Of a DNA stretch of 64,000 nucleotides, positions 46,701 to 54,094 are shown piece by piece; position 1 is the stretch's first letter, and each line of letters begins with the position of its first letter. The stretch spans positions 2,170,001 to 2,234,000 of the forward strand of contig NC_007651.1 of NCBI RefSeq assembly GCF_000012365.1, read 5' to 3'. The position numbers were made by a program, and so were the translations under genes. This DNA comes from Burkholderia thailandensis E264. Lineage in GTDB: Bacteria; Pseudomonadota; Gammaproteobacteria; Burkholderiales; Burkholderiaceae. The notes under the pieces are model-generated. The model was not told the origin of the DNA. It searched no databases and was given only the letters and a program-made list of their open reading frames with translations.

Positions 46701-49612
46701 AGCCGCTCTTCGACAGCCTGCTCGTCGTCGAGAACTATCCGCTCGCCGAACTCAGCGCGGCGCGCATTCTCGGCCTTCGCGACTACGGCTACGCCGAGCA
46801 GACGCACTACGGGCTGACCGTTTCGGCGACGCCCGGGGCGCGTTTGCGCATCGAAATCGATTTTGATCGTTCGCGGTTCCACATCGAGGATATCGAAGCC
46901 ATGGCAGACAACCTGAAAGCAGTGCTTTCCCGGATTCCCGACGACCTCGCGCGGCCTGTCGGCGACGTGCTCGGCGGCGGCGAAACCGCGCGCGCGCGGC
47001 CCCGCGCCGACGGCGAGACGCCGCTCAGTTGCGTGCTGCGCCAGGGTGAGCTGCGGCTCGGCCGCCATCTGGTGCCGCACCTCGTCGAGGATCACGCGGC
47101 GGCCACGCCCGAGCGCCGCGCGCTCGTCTACAACGAGCGCGCGTACCGCTACGACGAACTGAACCGGGCCGCGAACCGGATCGCGAACCGGCTGATGCAG
47201 GCGTTTCCCGATCTCGGCACGGATTCGCTCGTCGGCGTGCGCGTCTCGCGCAGCGACCGGCTGGTGCTGACGGTCCTCGCGATCTGGAAGATCGGCGCGG
47301 CCTACATCCCGATCGATCCCGTGCTGCCCGAGCAGCGCATGCGCGAGATGCTCGAGCTCGCGAACGCGAAGGCGCTCGTCGTCGATGCGGCGGTGGCGGC
47401 CGCCGAGCCCGCCGTCGCCGGCGTGCCGCGCATCGTGTTCGACGATCTCGTGAAGGACGATCCGAGCCTCGAGGGCAATCCCGACGTCCACCTCTCCGGC
47501 AACGATCTCAGCTACGTGCTGTTCACGTCGGGATCGACCGGCAAGCCGAAGGGCGCGATGATCGAGCACATCGGCATGCTGAACAACATCGCGAACAAGG
47601 CGCTCGATCTCGAGCTGGATGCGGACAGCCGCGTCGCGCAGAACTCGTCGATGAGCTTCGACGTGTCGGTCTGGCAGATGTTCATCGCGCTCACCCAGGG
47701 CGGCACGACGTTCGTCTACGACGAGCGCGTCGTGAACGACATCGCCGGGCTGATCCGGCGCATGGCCGCCGACGGCGTGACGATCCTCGAGGTCGTGCCG
47801 ACCTACCTGATCGCCGTCGTCGAGTATCTGGAGGAGCATCCCGACTGCGTGCGTCCCGCGTCGCTCACGTACTTGATCGTCAACGGCGAGACCGTCGACG
47901 CGGCGCTGATCCGGCGCTGGTTCGCGCTGTTTCCCGCGACGAAGGTCATCAACGCGTACGGCCCGACCGAGGCGTCCGACGACATCACGCACCACGTCAT
48001 GTCGCCCGGCGACGAGATCGCGAACCCGGTGCCGGTCGGCCGCGCGCTCGCCAATTTCGACATCTACATCGTCGACGACGCGCTGCGCCCGGTGCCGATC
48101 GGCACGCGCGGCGAGATCGTCGCCACGGGCGTCGGCATCGGGCGCGGGTACATCGGCATGGCGGGCGCCACCGCGCAGGCGTTCGTGAAGAGTCCGTTTC
48201 CCGACCGCTACAAGGGGCGCCTCTACCGCACGGGCGACCTCGGCGAGATGCGCGAGGACGGCGTGCTGATGTTTCATGGCCGCAAGGACCGGCAGGTGAA
48301 GATTCGCGGGATGCGCATCGAGCTCGAGGAAGTCGAGGCGAGCCTGCGCGCGATTCCGGCGGTTCGGCAGGCCGCGGTGCTCGCGATCCGGCCCGAGAAC
48401 CGAGAGGCGTTCCTTTGCGCGTACGTCGTGCCGCTCGACGGCGCGCGCGACGAGATCGTCGACAAGCTGAAGGCGAAGCTGCCGCCGTACATGGTGCCGT
48501 CCGTCTTCCGGTTCGAGGAGGAACTGCCGCAACTGCCGAGCGGCAAGGTGGACCGCAACCGGTTGCGCGAGCAGTGCCTGAGCGAGACGCCGCGCGCGAG
48601 CGCGAGCGCGCTCGCGCCGCGCACGCCGGTCGAGCTGCGGCTCACGGAGATCTTCCGCGACGTGCTCGGCCACGATGCATTCGGCGTGCTCGACGATTTC
48701 TTCGAACTCGGCGGCGACTCGTTCAAGGCGATTCGCATCGCGGCCAAATACGGTCCGCCGCTCGAAGTGACCGACATCTACGATCATCCGACGATCGAGG
48801 CGCTCGCCGCGCATCTGGCGCGCGCGCCCGAGCCGGAGCGCTCGATCGTGCCGATGGCGGGCGATCCGGCGACGGCGAAGGCGGTCGTGGTGTGCATCGC
48901 GAATGCGGCGGGCGGCCCGGTCAACTTCGTCGAGATGAGCCGGGCGATGGCGGCGCAGGCGCGCGAGCTCGCGGTGTTCGCGGTGAAGCTGCCGCGCAAC
49001 GCGGTGGACAGCGACGCGGCGATGCTCGACGAAGTGACGCGCCTGTCGAATGCGGTGTGCGACGATCTGCTCGCCGCGAGCGGTCTGCCGATCATCGTGT
49101 TCGCGCAATGCAACGGCTCGGCGCTCGCGATCGCCGTCGCGCGGGAGCTGGCGAGGCGATCGGCCGACGTGCGCGCGCTATGCGTGGGCGGCGCGCTGAT
49201 GCGCACGGCGATCGGCAAGCGCGACGCGCGCACCGATGACGAAATCCTCGGCTTCCTCGGCGGCATCGGCTCGACGCTGCCGAGCCGGCCCGACGAGCGG
49301 GCATTCTTCCTGCACGATTTCCGCTACGACAGCTGGCTCGCCGACGTCTATTACAACCACCTCGTCGACGAGGCGAGCCGCGGCGCGCTCGCGCCGCTCG
49401 ACATTCCGGCGTGGTGCCTCGTCGGCACCGCGGACCCGCTCGTCCCGCAGTACGAGACGCGCTACCGGGATTGGTCGCGCATCGGCAGCAGCGTGAAGCT
49501 CGTCGAGTACGCGGGCGTGGGTCACTACCTGCTGCGCGATTGTCCGGAAGCGGTCGCGCGCACGCTCGGCGATGCATGGGAGGCGGTGTCGTGCGGGAGC
49601 GTCGAGGCATGA
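40709..49612 (+). CDS. large NRPS, C-A-T-E-C-A-T-TE (SulM-like monobactam synthetase)
   Basis: 2,967 residues. Order: carrier-like remnant (1-85); C1 (~105-540, HHIVFDAW at 238); A1 (~555-1065, TSGSTGKPKG near 715); T1 (Ser1123 in GGDSI); E (~1175-1625, HHAIVDGVSWR at 1306); C2 (~1657-2075, HHAVLDGWS at 1793); A2 (~2110-2610); T2 (Ser2671 in GGDSF); TE (~2711-2960). The TE motif reads FAQCNGSA, with Cys2801 where serine is normal. The layout and the cysteine TE match what is published for the sulfazecin synthetase, in which the TE closes the beta-lactam from an N-sulfonated tripeptide. The E domain implies a D residue 2. The ATG at 40709 is preferred to a TTG six bases upstream. Confidence 0.9.
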   Translation: MNQSYDVAETARRLRAGLAERLDVAGIDVDDPLVDHVGDALSLEWLVDVVRACGGTHATRVDVLACATLRELAALVERAGGPVRAPRAASPDTPPVPEDAGDAPASPAQEDLWLAAQVQEEGAAYHLSIALRFDAPVEGVPMRRALAEVIARHPSLRTTFRHDARGLRQCVRAGAEVEIDWSEAALPMPDEAGERESRLRDALTRFAQPRFDLHAGPLLRACLHRVAPDGDVLQVVVHHIVFDAWSRQVVSRDIVDAYHALRAGRAIAWSATPASPGAFARGQRAALTPQRAARLREYWRAQLADVPQVLDLPTDFTRPAVRDGAGATAVRTLPAALAERLAAVGARHGASLFMTLLAAWQILLWRYSRQHEFAIGTPMAARDAGAFESTVGYLVNTVVLRACVRADEPFGGLLARVAQTTLDAHEHKALPLREVIELAGASRNPSHTPLFQVMFEFHNERPGAGAGQAEPARTVPHDVGAAKYDLSLEIAYRDDGLACTLEYATALFARSSIDGMLAQYAALLGQIATMPDAAVASLSCMPDDERDKVTRTWNATAFERTGSPLIHARFDARVRARPEAIALRTDGAAMTYASLGERVDALAGRLLERTRGEPQCIAICFERSFDMVIAILATLKAGCAYVPIDPQLPADRVAFMLSDSAAAMLLTIEPVRRERFSSFDIETLCIDESAPPRAASPRAAMPVVDPHAAAYVLYTSGSTGKPKGVVVTHANVTNLLDVMEASYPLGAGDSYLLKTNYAFDVSVPELFGWFVGHGSLAILAPQAEGSPDLIVAALLRHGVTHVNFTPSLLRQFVTEAAADARFAREHRLRHVFVIGEELTNALANDALRALRPAAIYNMYGPTEATVFATGHAHAAPIPNGKVPIGRALGNMRVYVLDERMRPMPIGMPGDLYIAGDGVARGYLNRDELNAERFLPDPFTPGGRIYMTGDLARWTRDGTLEFLGRIDQQIKIRGYRVELDEIASALNAHPLVDEAAVILKREQDGTARLVAYVVPANGVEPASSPSEHARLRDALAGALERRLPDYMMPAAYVLAPSLPKGITGKLDRKALEALPVDLPVRHAAIGAVAPRNDAERTLCGIWQAVLRVPALGVTDNFFAVGGDSILSIQVAARARQQGIVFSARDIFRHQTVELLAANVRWRTPSDERQPSAGDMPLLPIHHWFFAVDSTHVDHYHQSRLLDVPAGVDADFVAAWLEALVARHDALRLRLRNTREGWRAHFADPSAHDASARLAVCDRAWADTSDAAIDAFFADARRRVNLADGPLFVAALVPAGARGRGRLLLIGHHAIVDGVSWRVIVGDLRQAFAQWSARGSFALGPASDAYQAWARAIAAAADSPALHAQRAHWLRVLRAPAPSLRLDHGAGGDTTRRATRIWPFGLNAADTRALLADTHRAYRTQTIELLLAGLLLAFRRWRGHDTLRIALEGHGREADALARYGVECTLLDVGETVGWFTSYYPLWLTLSGAAQAADPAAAAIMAVKAHYRATPHHGLGYGILRHLTGDPELAAEEAAHAPEIVFNYLGQFDVADDETAGVAVLDLSSRDDVAAARPREHALGINGEVKDGCLAFEIDYSADAFDDESIAALGEHFAHALREIAGHCNARAAWCPTPEDFPLAAVTQDELAAWHARHPSLETLYPATAIQWGMVFHSLLPNQASAYTNQVYASVGGGAFDAARLRRAWETVIERHAALRTAFVGFEREQPLQIVVAHAACPWRDIDHRHLAPDARDAAFEALLAADKAAPFDFGCAPLMRFHLVRDDDAQYRFVWTYHHAVLDGWSVQLIWSDLLRAYEALAAGRAAALPAAVQFDAVIAWRQQRSSDADKRYWREQIGARTQRTVLAIEQAGLAAQAHGAPVVVERSLDEAATQRLAAAARACRVTLASVLQAAWALLLARHSGEAAPVFGVTSSGRAIDVPGVETIVGPLIATVPARVDVDAAMPLGDWLSAVHERHVEREAHAQLELVDILRESGVRGGQPLFDSLLVVENYPLAELSAARILGLRDYGYAEQTHYGLTVSATPGARLRIEIDFDRSRFHIEDIEAMADNLKAVLSRIPDDLARPVGDVLGGGETARARPRADGETPLSCVLRQGELRLGRHLVPHLVEDHAAATPERRALVYNERAYRYDELNRAANRIANRLMQAFPDLGTDSLVGVRVSRSDRLVLTVLAIWKIGAAYIPIDPVLPEQRMREMLELANAKALVVDAAVAAAEPAVAGVPRIVFDDLVKDDPSLEGNPDVHLSGNDLSYVLFTSGSTGKPKGAMIEHIGMLNNIANKALDLELDADSRVAQNSSMSFDVSVWQMFIALTQGGTTFVYDERVVNDIAGLIRRMAADGVTILEVVPTYLIAVVEYLEEHPDCVRPASLTYLIVNGETVDAALIRRWFALFPATKVINAYGPTEASDDITHHVMSPGDEIANPVPVGRALANFDIYIVDDALRPVPIGTRGEIVATGVGIGRGYIGMAGATAQAFVKSPFPDRYKGRLYRTGDLGEMREDGVLMFHGRKDRQVKIRGMRIELEEVEASLRAIPAVRQAAVLAIRPENREAFLCAYVVPLDGARDEIVDKLKAKLPPYMVPSVFRFEEELPQLPSGKVDRNRLREQCLSETPRASASALAPRTPVELRLTEIFRDVLGHDAFGVLDDFFELGGDSFKAIRIAAKYGPPLEVTDIYDHPTIEALAAHLARAPEPERSIVPMAGDPATAKAVVVCIANAAGGPVNFVEMSRAMAAQARELAVFAVKLPRNAVDSDAAMLDEVTRLSNAVCDDLLAASGLPIIVFAQCNGSALAIAVARELARRSADVRALCVGGALMRTAIGKRDARTDDEILGFLGGIGSTLPSRPDERAFFLHDFRYDSWLADVYYNHLVDEASRGALAPLDIPAWCLVGTADPLVPQYETRYRDWSRIGSSVKLVEYAGVGHYLLRDCPEAVARTLGDAWEAVSCGSVEA

Positions 49613-50406
49613 CGATCCGCGACCATCGCATCGCATTCGTGCATATCCCGAGAACGGCCGGCACGACGTTCGGCGCGTATCTCGACGGGCTCTACGCGGG
49701 CAGGAACGTCGCGAAGTTCTATGCGGACGCGTCGCATCCCGTCGTCAACGAAAAGGTCGAGGCGTTTCGCCGGCTCGATGCCGGCGAGAAGGCGTCGTAC
49801 GCGCTGCTGCGCGGCCACTTCGTGTACGGCTTCGACGGCGGCGAGAGCGGCTGCCGCTACGTCACGCTGCTGCGCGAGCCCGTCGCGCGCCTCGTGTCGT
49901 ACTACTTCTACGCGCTGAAGGAGCCGATGAACTATCTGCATGCGTATCTGCTCCAGAGGCGCATCGGGCTCGAGCAGTTCCTGACGAGCGACGCGAGCAT
50001 CGACCTCGACAACTATCAGGTGCGCGCGGTGTCGGGCGCCGCGTTCGGATCGTCGCGCGAGCGCGTGAGCGGCGCGCATCTCGAGCTCGCGAAGCGCAAC
50101 CTGGTCGAGCGGTTCGCGGCGTTCGGGCTCACGGAGCGGTTCGACGCGTCGATGCAGCACTTTTCGCGGCGATTCGGCTGGGCGCCCGCGCCGCAGGAGC
50201 GGCGCAACGAGGGCGCGTACGGGCGCGACGTCGCGCTGGGCGATGCGTGCCGCGCATGCGTCGAGGAGAAGAACCGGTTCGACATCGAGCTGTACCGTTT
50301 TGCGCAAGCGCATTTCGAGTCTGTCGCCGCGAGCGGCGGCGGCCGGGATGCGGATCGTTCGGCCGATCGCACGGCCGACCACGCGGTTCATACGACAAGG
50401 AGCTGA
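49609..50406 (+). CDS. PAPS-dependent sulfotransferase (SulN-like)
   Basis: 265-residue Sulfotransfer_2-type enzyme. The PAPS 5'-phosphosulfate loop is at residues ~12-25 (HIPRTAGTTFGAYL), and a second phosphate-binding strand is in YVTLLREPVARLVSYY. Its ATG overlaps the NRPS stop (ATGA), the tightest possible coupling. In sulfazecin synthesis a dedicated sulfotransferase N-sulfonates the NRPS-bound tripeptide before ring closure, and the sulfotransferase next to the NRPS is the obvious candidate here. Activity on the carrier-bound peptide is inference. Confidence 0.85.
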   Translation: MTIRDHRIAFVHIPRTAGTTFGAYLDGLYAGRNVAKFYADASHPVVNEKVEAFRRLDAGEKASYALLRGHFVYGFDGGESGCRYVTLLREPVARLVSYYFYALKEPMNYLHAYLLQRRIGLEQFLTSDASIDLDNYQVRAVSGAAFGSSRERVSGAHLELAKRNLVERFAAFGLTERFDASMQHFSRRFGWAPAPQERRNEGAYGRDVALGDACRACVEEKNRFDIELYRFAQAHFESVAASGGGRDADRSADRTADHAVHTTRS

Positions 50407-50410
50407 CGAG

Positions 50411-51289
50411 ATGGAAACACTGGAGATTCGGCCGCTGAGCGGGACCATCGGCGCGCAGGTGCGCAACCGCACGCTCGCCGGCGTCGTCGAAAGCGGGCGT
50501 GTCGACGAGATCCGGCAGGCGCTGCTGCGATACAAGGTGCTGTTCTTCACGAACCAGCCCGATCTGAGCGTCGAGACCCAGATCGCATTCGGCAAGCTGT
50601 TCGGCGAGCTGGAGACGAATTTTCCATCGTTTACCGCGAAGCCCGACGGGCAACCCGAGGTCACGGTGTTCGACGGCGCGGTGTCGACCGGCCGCGCGTC
50701 GATCTGGCACACGGACCTGAGCATCGCGAAGACGCCGAGCGCGATGGGCATCCTGTGCGTGAAGGAGACTCCGGCGAGCGGCGGCGACACGATGTGGGCC
50801 GACCTCGAGGCCGCATACGCGGCGCTGTCGCCGGGCATGCAGGCGTTTCTCGAAGGGCAGCGCGCGGTGCACGACATGATGACCCCGCAGTACGCGCAGC
50901 GCCCGGGCGCGTTCCAGACGCAGGGCCGCTCGGACATGGATCTGTCCGAAGTGTTCGGCGCCGAGCATCCGGTGGTGCGCGTGCATCCGGAGACGGGGCG
51001 CAAGTGCCTGTTCGTCAATCCGTTCCTCACGTCCCACATCACGGGCTTTCACTCGGCCGAGAGCGCGACGATCCTCAACTACCTGTATGCGTTGATGGAG
51101 CGGCCGCAGTACGTGGTGCGCTGGCACTGGTCGAACGGCGACGTCGCGCTGTGGGACAACCGGTGCACGATGCACACGGCCGTCGACGACTACGGCGCGG
51201 GCCGCCGCTTCGCGCGGCGCGTGTGCGTGCGCGGGGACGTGCCGTACGGCGTCGGCGAACGCACGCCGGCTGCGGCCGCCGCCGCATGA
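50411..51289 (+). CDS. TauD/TfdA-family Fe(II)/2-oxoglutarate dioxygenase (SulO-like)
   Basis: 292-residue TauD-like dioxygenase. Iron ligands His100 and Asp102 (IWHTDLS) and distal His255 (CTMHTAVDDYG) are visible, followed by the Arg-rich ARRVCVRGD strand that binds 2-oxoglutarate. Despite the TauD name, its place among sulfotransferase and methyltransferase genes suggests hydroxylation of the beta-lactam alpha carbon as the first step of methoxylation, as proposed for sulfazecin. Taurine oxidation is the alternative. It starts 4 bases after the sulfotransferase stop. Confidence 0.88.
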   Translation: METLEIRPLSGTIGAQVRNRTLAGVVESGRVDEIRQALLRYKVLFFTNQPDLSVETQIAFGKLFGELETNFPSFTAKPDGQPEVTVFDGAVSTGRASIWHTDLSIAKTPSAMGILCVKETPASGGDTMWADLEAAYAALSPGMQAFLEGQRAVHDMMTPQYAQRPGAFQTQGRSDMDLSEVFGAEHPVVRVHPETGRKCLFVNPFLTSHITGFHSAESATILNYLYALMERPQYVVRWHWSNGDVALWDNRCTMHTAVDDYGAGRRFARRVCVRGDVPYGVGERTPAAAAAA

Positions 51290-51357
51290 CGGGCGGCGGC
51301 AGACACGATCGCCGCGGGCAGTCCGCGGCAGACCATTCAATTTAGCGCGAGTCCGAT

Positions 51358-52206
51358 ATGTCAAATCAGTTGATTCAATCAGGCGTCGATTTCGCCGGTT
51401 CGGTGTTTCTTGCGTCGAGCAACGTGCGCGCGAACGCGCATCGCCTGAACTGGCGCGCGAAAGTGCTCATCAGCGCTCATGCAGCGGATTTCAAGGGCAA
51501 GCGGGTGCTCGATCTCGCGAGCCACGACGGCCGCTTCATGCACGCGGCGCTCGCGCACGGCGCGACGAAGGTGGTCGGCGTCGAGGCGCGCGCGGACCAC
51601 GTCGACAGCGCGCGGGCGAATCTCGCGCAAGGCGGTCACGATCGCGACCGCTACGACGTGGTGTGCGCGGACCTGGTGGAATATTTGAAGTCGGTCGACA
51701 CGGGCGGGTTCGACACGATCCTCTGCTTCGGCGTGTTGAGCCACCTGATCGAGCACGTCGACATCGTGCGCGAGGTCGGGCGCATCGCGCCGGGCGCGTT
51801 CATCCTCGATACGTGGGTCGCGCGCGAGCGCTGGAATCTGCGGGAGCGGCTGCGCAACCGCCGCGTCAACGCGTTCGTCAGGCGCACCCAGCAAGGCGGG
51901 TTCGCAAGCGTGTCGGGCATCGCGCGCCTGCGCAGCTGGCTGAACGACGTGATCCCGAGCGAGCACAGCCGCACCGGCAATCTCGTGTTCCTGTACGAGG
52001 ACGCGGCGGCGCCCGGCGCGACCGTGCGCCAGAGCGGGCTGATGGGCTGGGCGAACCGCTCGCTCGTCGAGATGCTGTTCGATCACTACGGGCTCGCGCA
52101 CGAGCGCGTCGACTGGCGCGCGCAAGGCGTCGCCGACTGGAGCGAGCTCGAAGACTATCGGCTCGGCCGGCGCGAGAGCTGGATCGCGCGCGCCCGCCGC
52201 GCATGA
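51358..52206 (+). CDS. SAM-dependent methyltransferase (SulP-like)
   Basis: 282-residue class I methyltransferase. Motif I is in GKRVLDLASHDGRFMHAAL and the acidic strand-2 residue in VVGVEARADHVDSA; a late hydrophobic block includes MLFDHYGLAHERVDW. As the gene after the dioxygenase it is the natural O-methyltransferase for a C-3 methoxy group on a monobactam ring. The substrate assignment is by position only. Confidence 0.85.
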   Translation: MSNQLIQSGVDFAGSVFLASSNVRANAHRLNWRAKVLISAHAADFKGKRVLDLASHDGRFMHAALAHGATKVVGVEARADHVDSARANLAQGGHDRDRYDVVCADLVEYLKSVDTGGFDTILCFGVLSHLIEHVDIVREVGRIAPGAFILDTWVARERWNLRERLRNRRVNAFVRRTQQGGFASVSGIARLRSWLNDVIPSEHSRTGNLVFLYEDAAAPGATVRQSGLMGWANRSLVEMLFDHYGLAHERVDWRAQGVADWSELEDYRLGRRESWIARARRA

Positions 52207-52225
52207 CATTCGACGGGAGAGCGTC

Positions 52226-53005
52226 GTGAAGACATTCAGAGAGAAAGTGCGGGCGAGGTGGCCGCATTACGACGACCGGCGCGGCGTCTTCCTGCCCGGC
52301 GCGACGCCGGACGAGATGCGGCGCGTCGCGTGCGAGACGCAGCTCGACTGCAAGCTGACGTGCCGTTCCCATCTGCACGCATACGGCGAGTATCTGCCGA
52401 AGCTGTATTTCGAGGGCAACGTCGCCGATTGCGATTTCGACGCGCTTCCGGCGCGCTACGTGATCAAGCCGCGCTGCCAGACGGGCGTACTGATGCTGAT
52501 GGACGACGGCGTCGACCTGAAGACGGGCAGGGCGTTCGCTCACGACGAGATCCGCGCGTTCTTCGAGCGGCAATGGTGCTATCGCGGGCTGAACAACGAC
52601 GTGCTGGTCGAGGAGATGATCGAGAACCGCGACGGCTCGCCGTGCGTGTCGCAGTTCAAATGCCTGACGTTTCACGGCCGCGTCGAATACATCCACTACG
52701 TGACGGTGGGTTACGACCTCGGCTGCGTCGCGTACGACTACGACCGCGACTGGAACCGCGTCGCGCTGTATCACAGCGCGCAGCCCGTCGAGCGCGGCAT
52801 TGCCTGTCCGGACACGTTTGCGATGGCGATCGCGCTTGCCGAGCGCCTCGCCGATTACTACCGGAACTGGACGGGCATCGAGCACGTGCGGGTCGATCTG
52901 TTCGATTCGGACAAGGGGCCGATGTTCGGCGAGTACGCGGGCGGCACGAACGGCGGCGAAGGGTTCACCGAACAGGCGCAGGCATTGCTGGGCGCGCTGT
53001 GGTGA
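52226..53005 (+). CDS. TupA-like ATP-grasp protein
   Basis: 259-residue protein of the TupA-like ATP-grasp family, with ALPARYVIKPRCQTG (nucleotide-binding lysine) and IEHVRVDLFDSDKGPMFGEY near the C-terminus (metal-binding acidic residues). ATP-grasp enzymes of this kind form amide bonds with acyl-phosphate intermediates. It starts at GTG 52226, after GGGAGAG, and opens the second half of the cluster. In a bulgecin-like pathway it could attach taurine or beta-alanine to the hydroxyproline carboxyl; this is inference. Confidence 0.75.
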   Translation: MKTFREKVRARWPHYDDRRGVFLPGATPDEMRRVACETQLDCKLTCRSHLHAYGEYLPKLYFEGNVADCDFDALPARYVIKPRCQTGVLMLMDDGVDLKTGRAFAHDEIRAFFERQWCYRGLNNDVLVEEMIENRDGSPCVSQFKCLTFHGRVEYIHYVTVGYDLGCVAYDYDRDWNRVALYHSAQPVERGIACPDTFAMAIALAERLADYYRNWTGIEHVRVDLFDSDKGPMFGEYAGGTNGGEGFTEQAQALLGALW

Positions 53006-53052
53006 GCGGCGCGGGCGGCGTTTCGCCGTCACACGATCGGAGGCACGACACG

Positions 53053-54075
53053 ATGAACGAATTGCCGTCACGCGCGCATCGGCCGGTGCGCGTGCTGCGC
53101 GTCCTGGCGTCCCGTCACGCGGATTCGACGCGGATGGTCAGGCCGCAGGATTTCGACACGGAGCTCGTCGCGCAGGCGGCGAGCGTGTCCGACGTCGACG
53201 GCCACGAGCGCTACGTGCCGCTGTGCGTCGACTGGCGCGACGCGCGGCTCCTGCTGAGCCGCTGGGACGACGACTGCGCGATGAGCGACGTGCCGTTTCT
53301 CTACCAGCGTCAGCGGCGCACCGCGACGCACCTGCTCGCCGTGCCGTTCGAGCAGCTGGACGCGCCCGGTCGCGCGGCCCGCATGACGCCGACCTTCATT
53401 TTCTCGATCGGGCGCTGCGGCTCGACGTTGCTGTCGCGCTTGCTCGCCGCTGTGGGCGAGCAGTCGGTGTCGGAGCCCGACGTGCTGACGAGCGTCGCGC
53501 ATTTCGACGACGATGCCGAGCGCGCGGCCGCGCAAGGCGCGCGCGAGCGGATCGTGCAGAGCTGCGTCGCGGCGTTCGAGCCGGCTTGCGGTCCCGCGCC
53601 CGTCATCAAGCTGCGCGCGCGCTGCAATCGCGCGATCGACGTGTTCCTGAACGCGATGCCGCATGCGCGCTACGTGTTCATGTGCCGCGACCGCGACGAT
53701 TGGGTGCGCTCGAGCTCGCGCGCGTTCGGCGACAGCGGCGAGGCGCTCGCCGAGCTGCTCAAGGCGTCGGTCGAGGCGTTCGACCGGATGCACGCGGCCC
53801 GCGTCGATCCGGTGCTCGTCTGGTACGAGGATCTGCTCGCGGACCCGGTGCGCGCGCTGCGGCGCATCCTGCTCGCGCGCGACGATCTCGACGCGCGTCG
53901 CGCCGCCGTCGAGCGGGCACTGCGGACCGACGCGCAGGAAGGCTCGGGCCTGTCGCGCGCATCGCTCGCGATGCGCACGGGCGACGCCGGCGCGCTCGCC
54001 GCGTTCGGCGCGCGCTGGCGCGAGATCCGGCCGGAGCGGCTGTTGCGCGAGCATGGCTTGTCGCGGCTGCGCTGA
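53053..54075 (+). CDS. second sulfotransferase
   Basis: 340-residue sulfotransferase-like protein, unrelated in detail to the first. The phosphosulfate-binding loop is at ~115-131 (FIFSIGRCGSTLLSRLL) and the 3'-phosphate segment at YVFMCRDRDDWVRSSSRAF. The N-terminal ~110 residues form an extra domain I cannot name. Two sulfotransferases in one cluster imply two sulfonations: one on the monobactam nitrogen and another elsewhere, for example a sugar hydroxyl as in bulgecins. Confidence 0.8.
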   Translation: MNELPSRAHRPVRVLRVLASRHADSTRMVRPQDFDTELVAQAASVSDVDGHERYVPLCVDWRDARLLLSRWDDDCAMSDVPFLYQRQRRTATHLLAVPFEQLDAPGRAARMTPTFIFSIGRCGSTLLSRLLAAVGEQSVSEPDVLTSVAHFDDDAERAAAQGARERIVQSCVAAFEPACGPAPVIKLRARCNRAIDVFLNAMPHARYVFMCRDRDDWVRSSSRAFGDSGEALAELLKASVEAFDRMHAARVDPVLVWYEDLLADPVRALRRILLARDDLDARRAAVERALRTDAQEGSGLSRASLAMRTGDAGALAAFGARWREIRPERLLREHGLSRLR

Positions 54076-54094
54076 ACTCTTGTTTCGAACAGGA

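Noticed and set aside
45146..49108. 1,320-residue minus-strand open frame opposite the NRPS
   Set aside because: Arg/Ala/His-rich with no domain; it is the complement of real NRPS coding sequence in GC-rich DNA, which often lacks stops in one antisense frame.
50411..51289. taurine catabolism enzyme (tauD)
   Set aside because: No tauABC transporter genes are near; it sits within a biosynthetic run and fits monobactam tailoring better.
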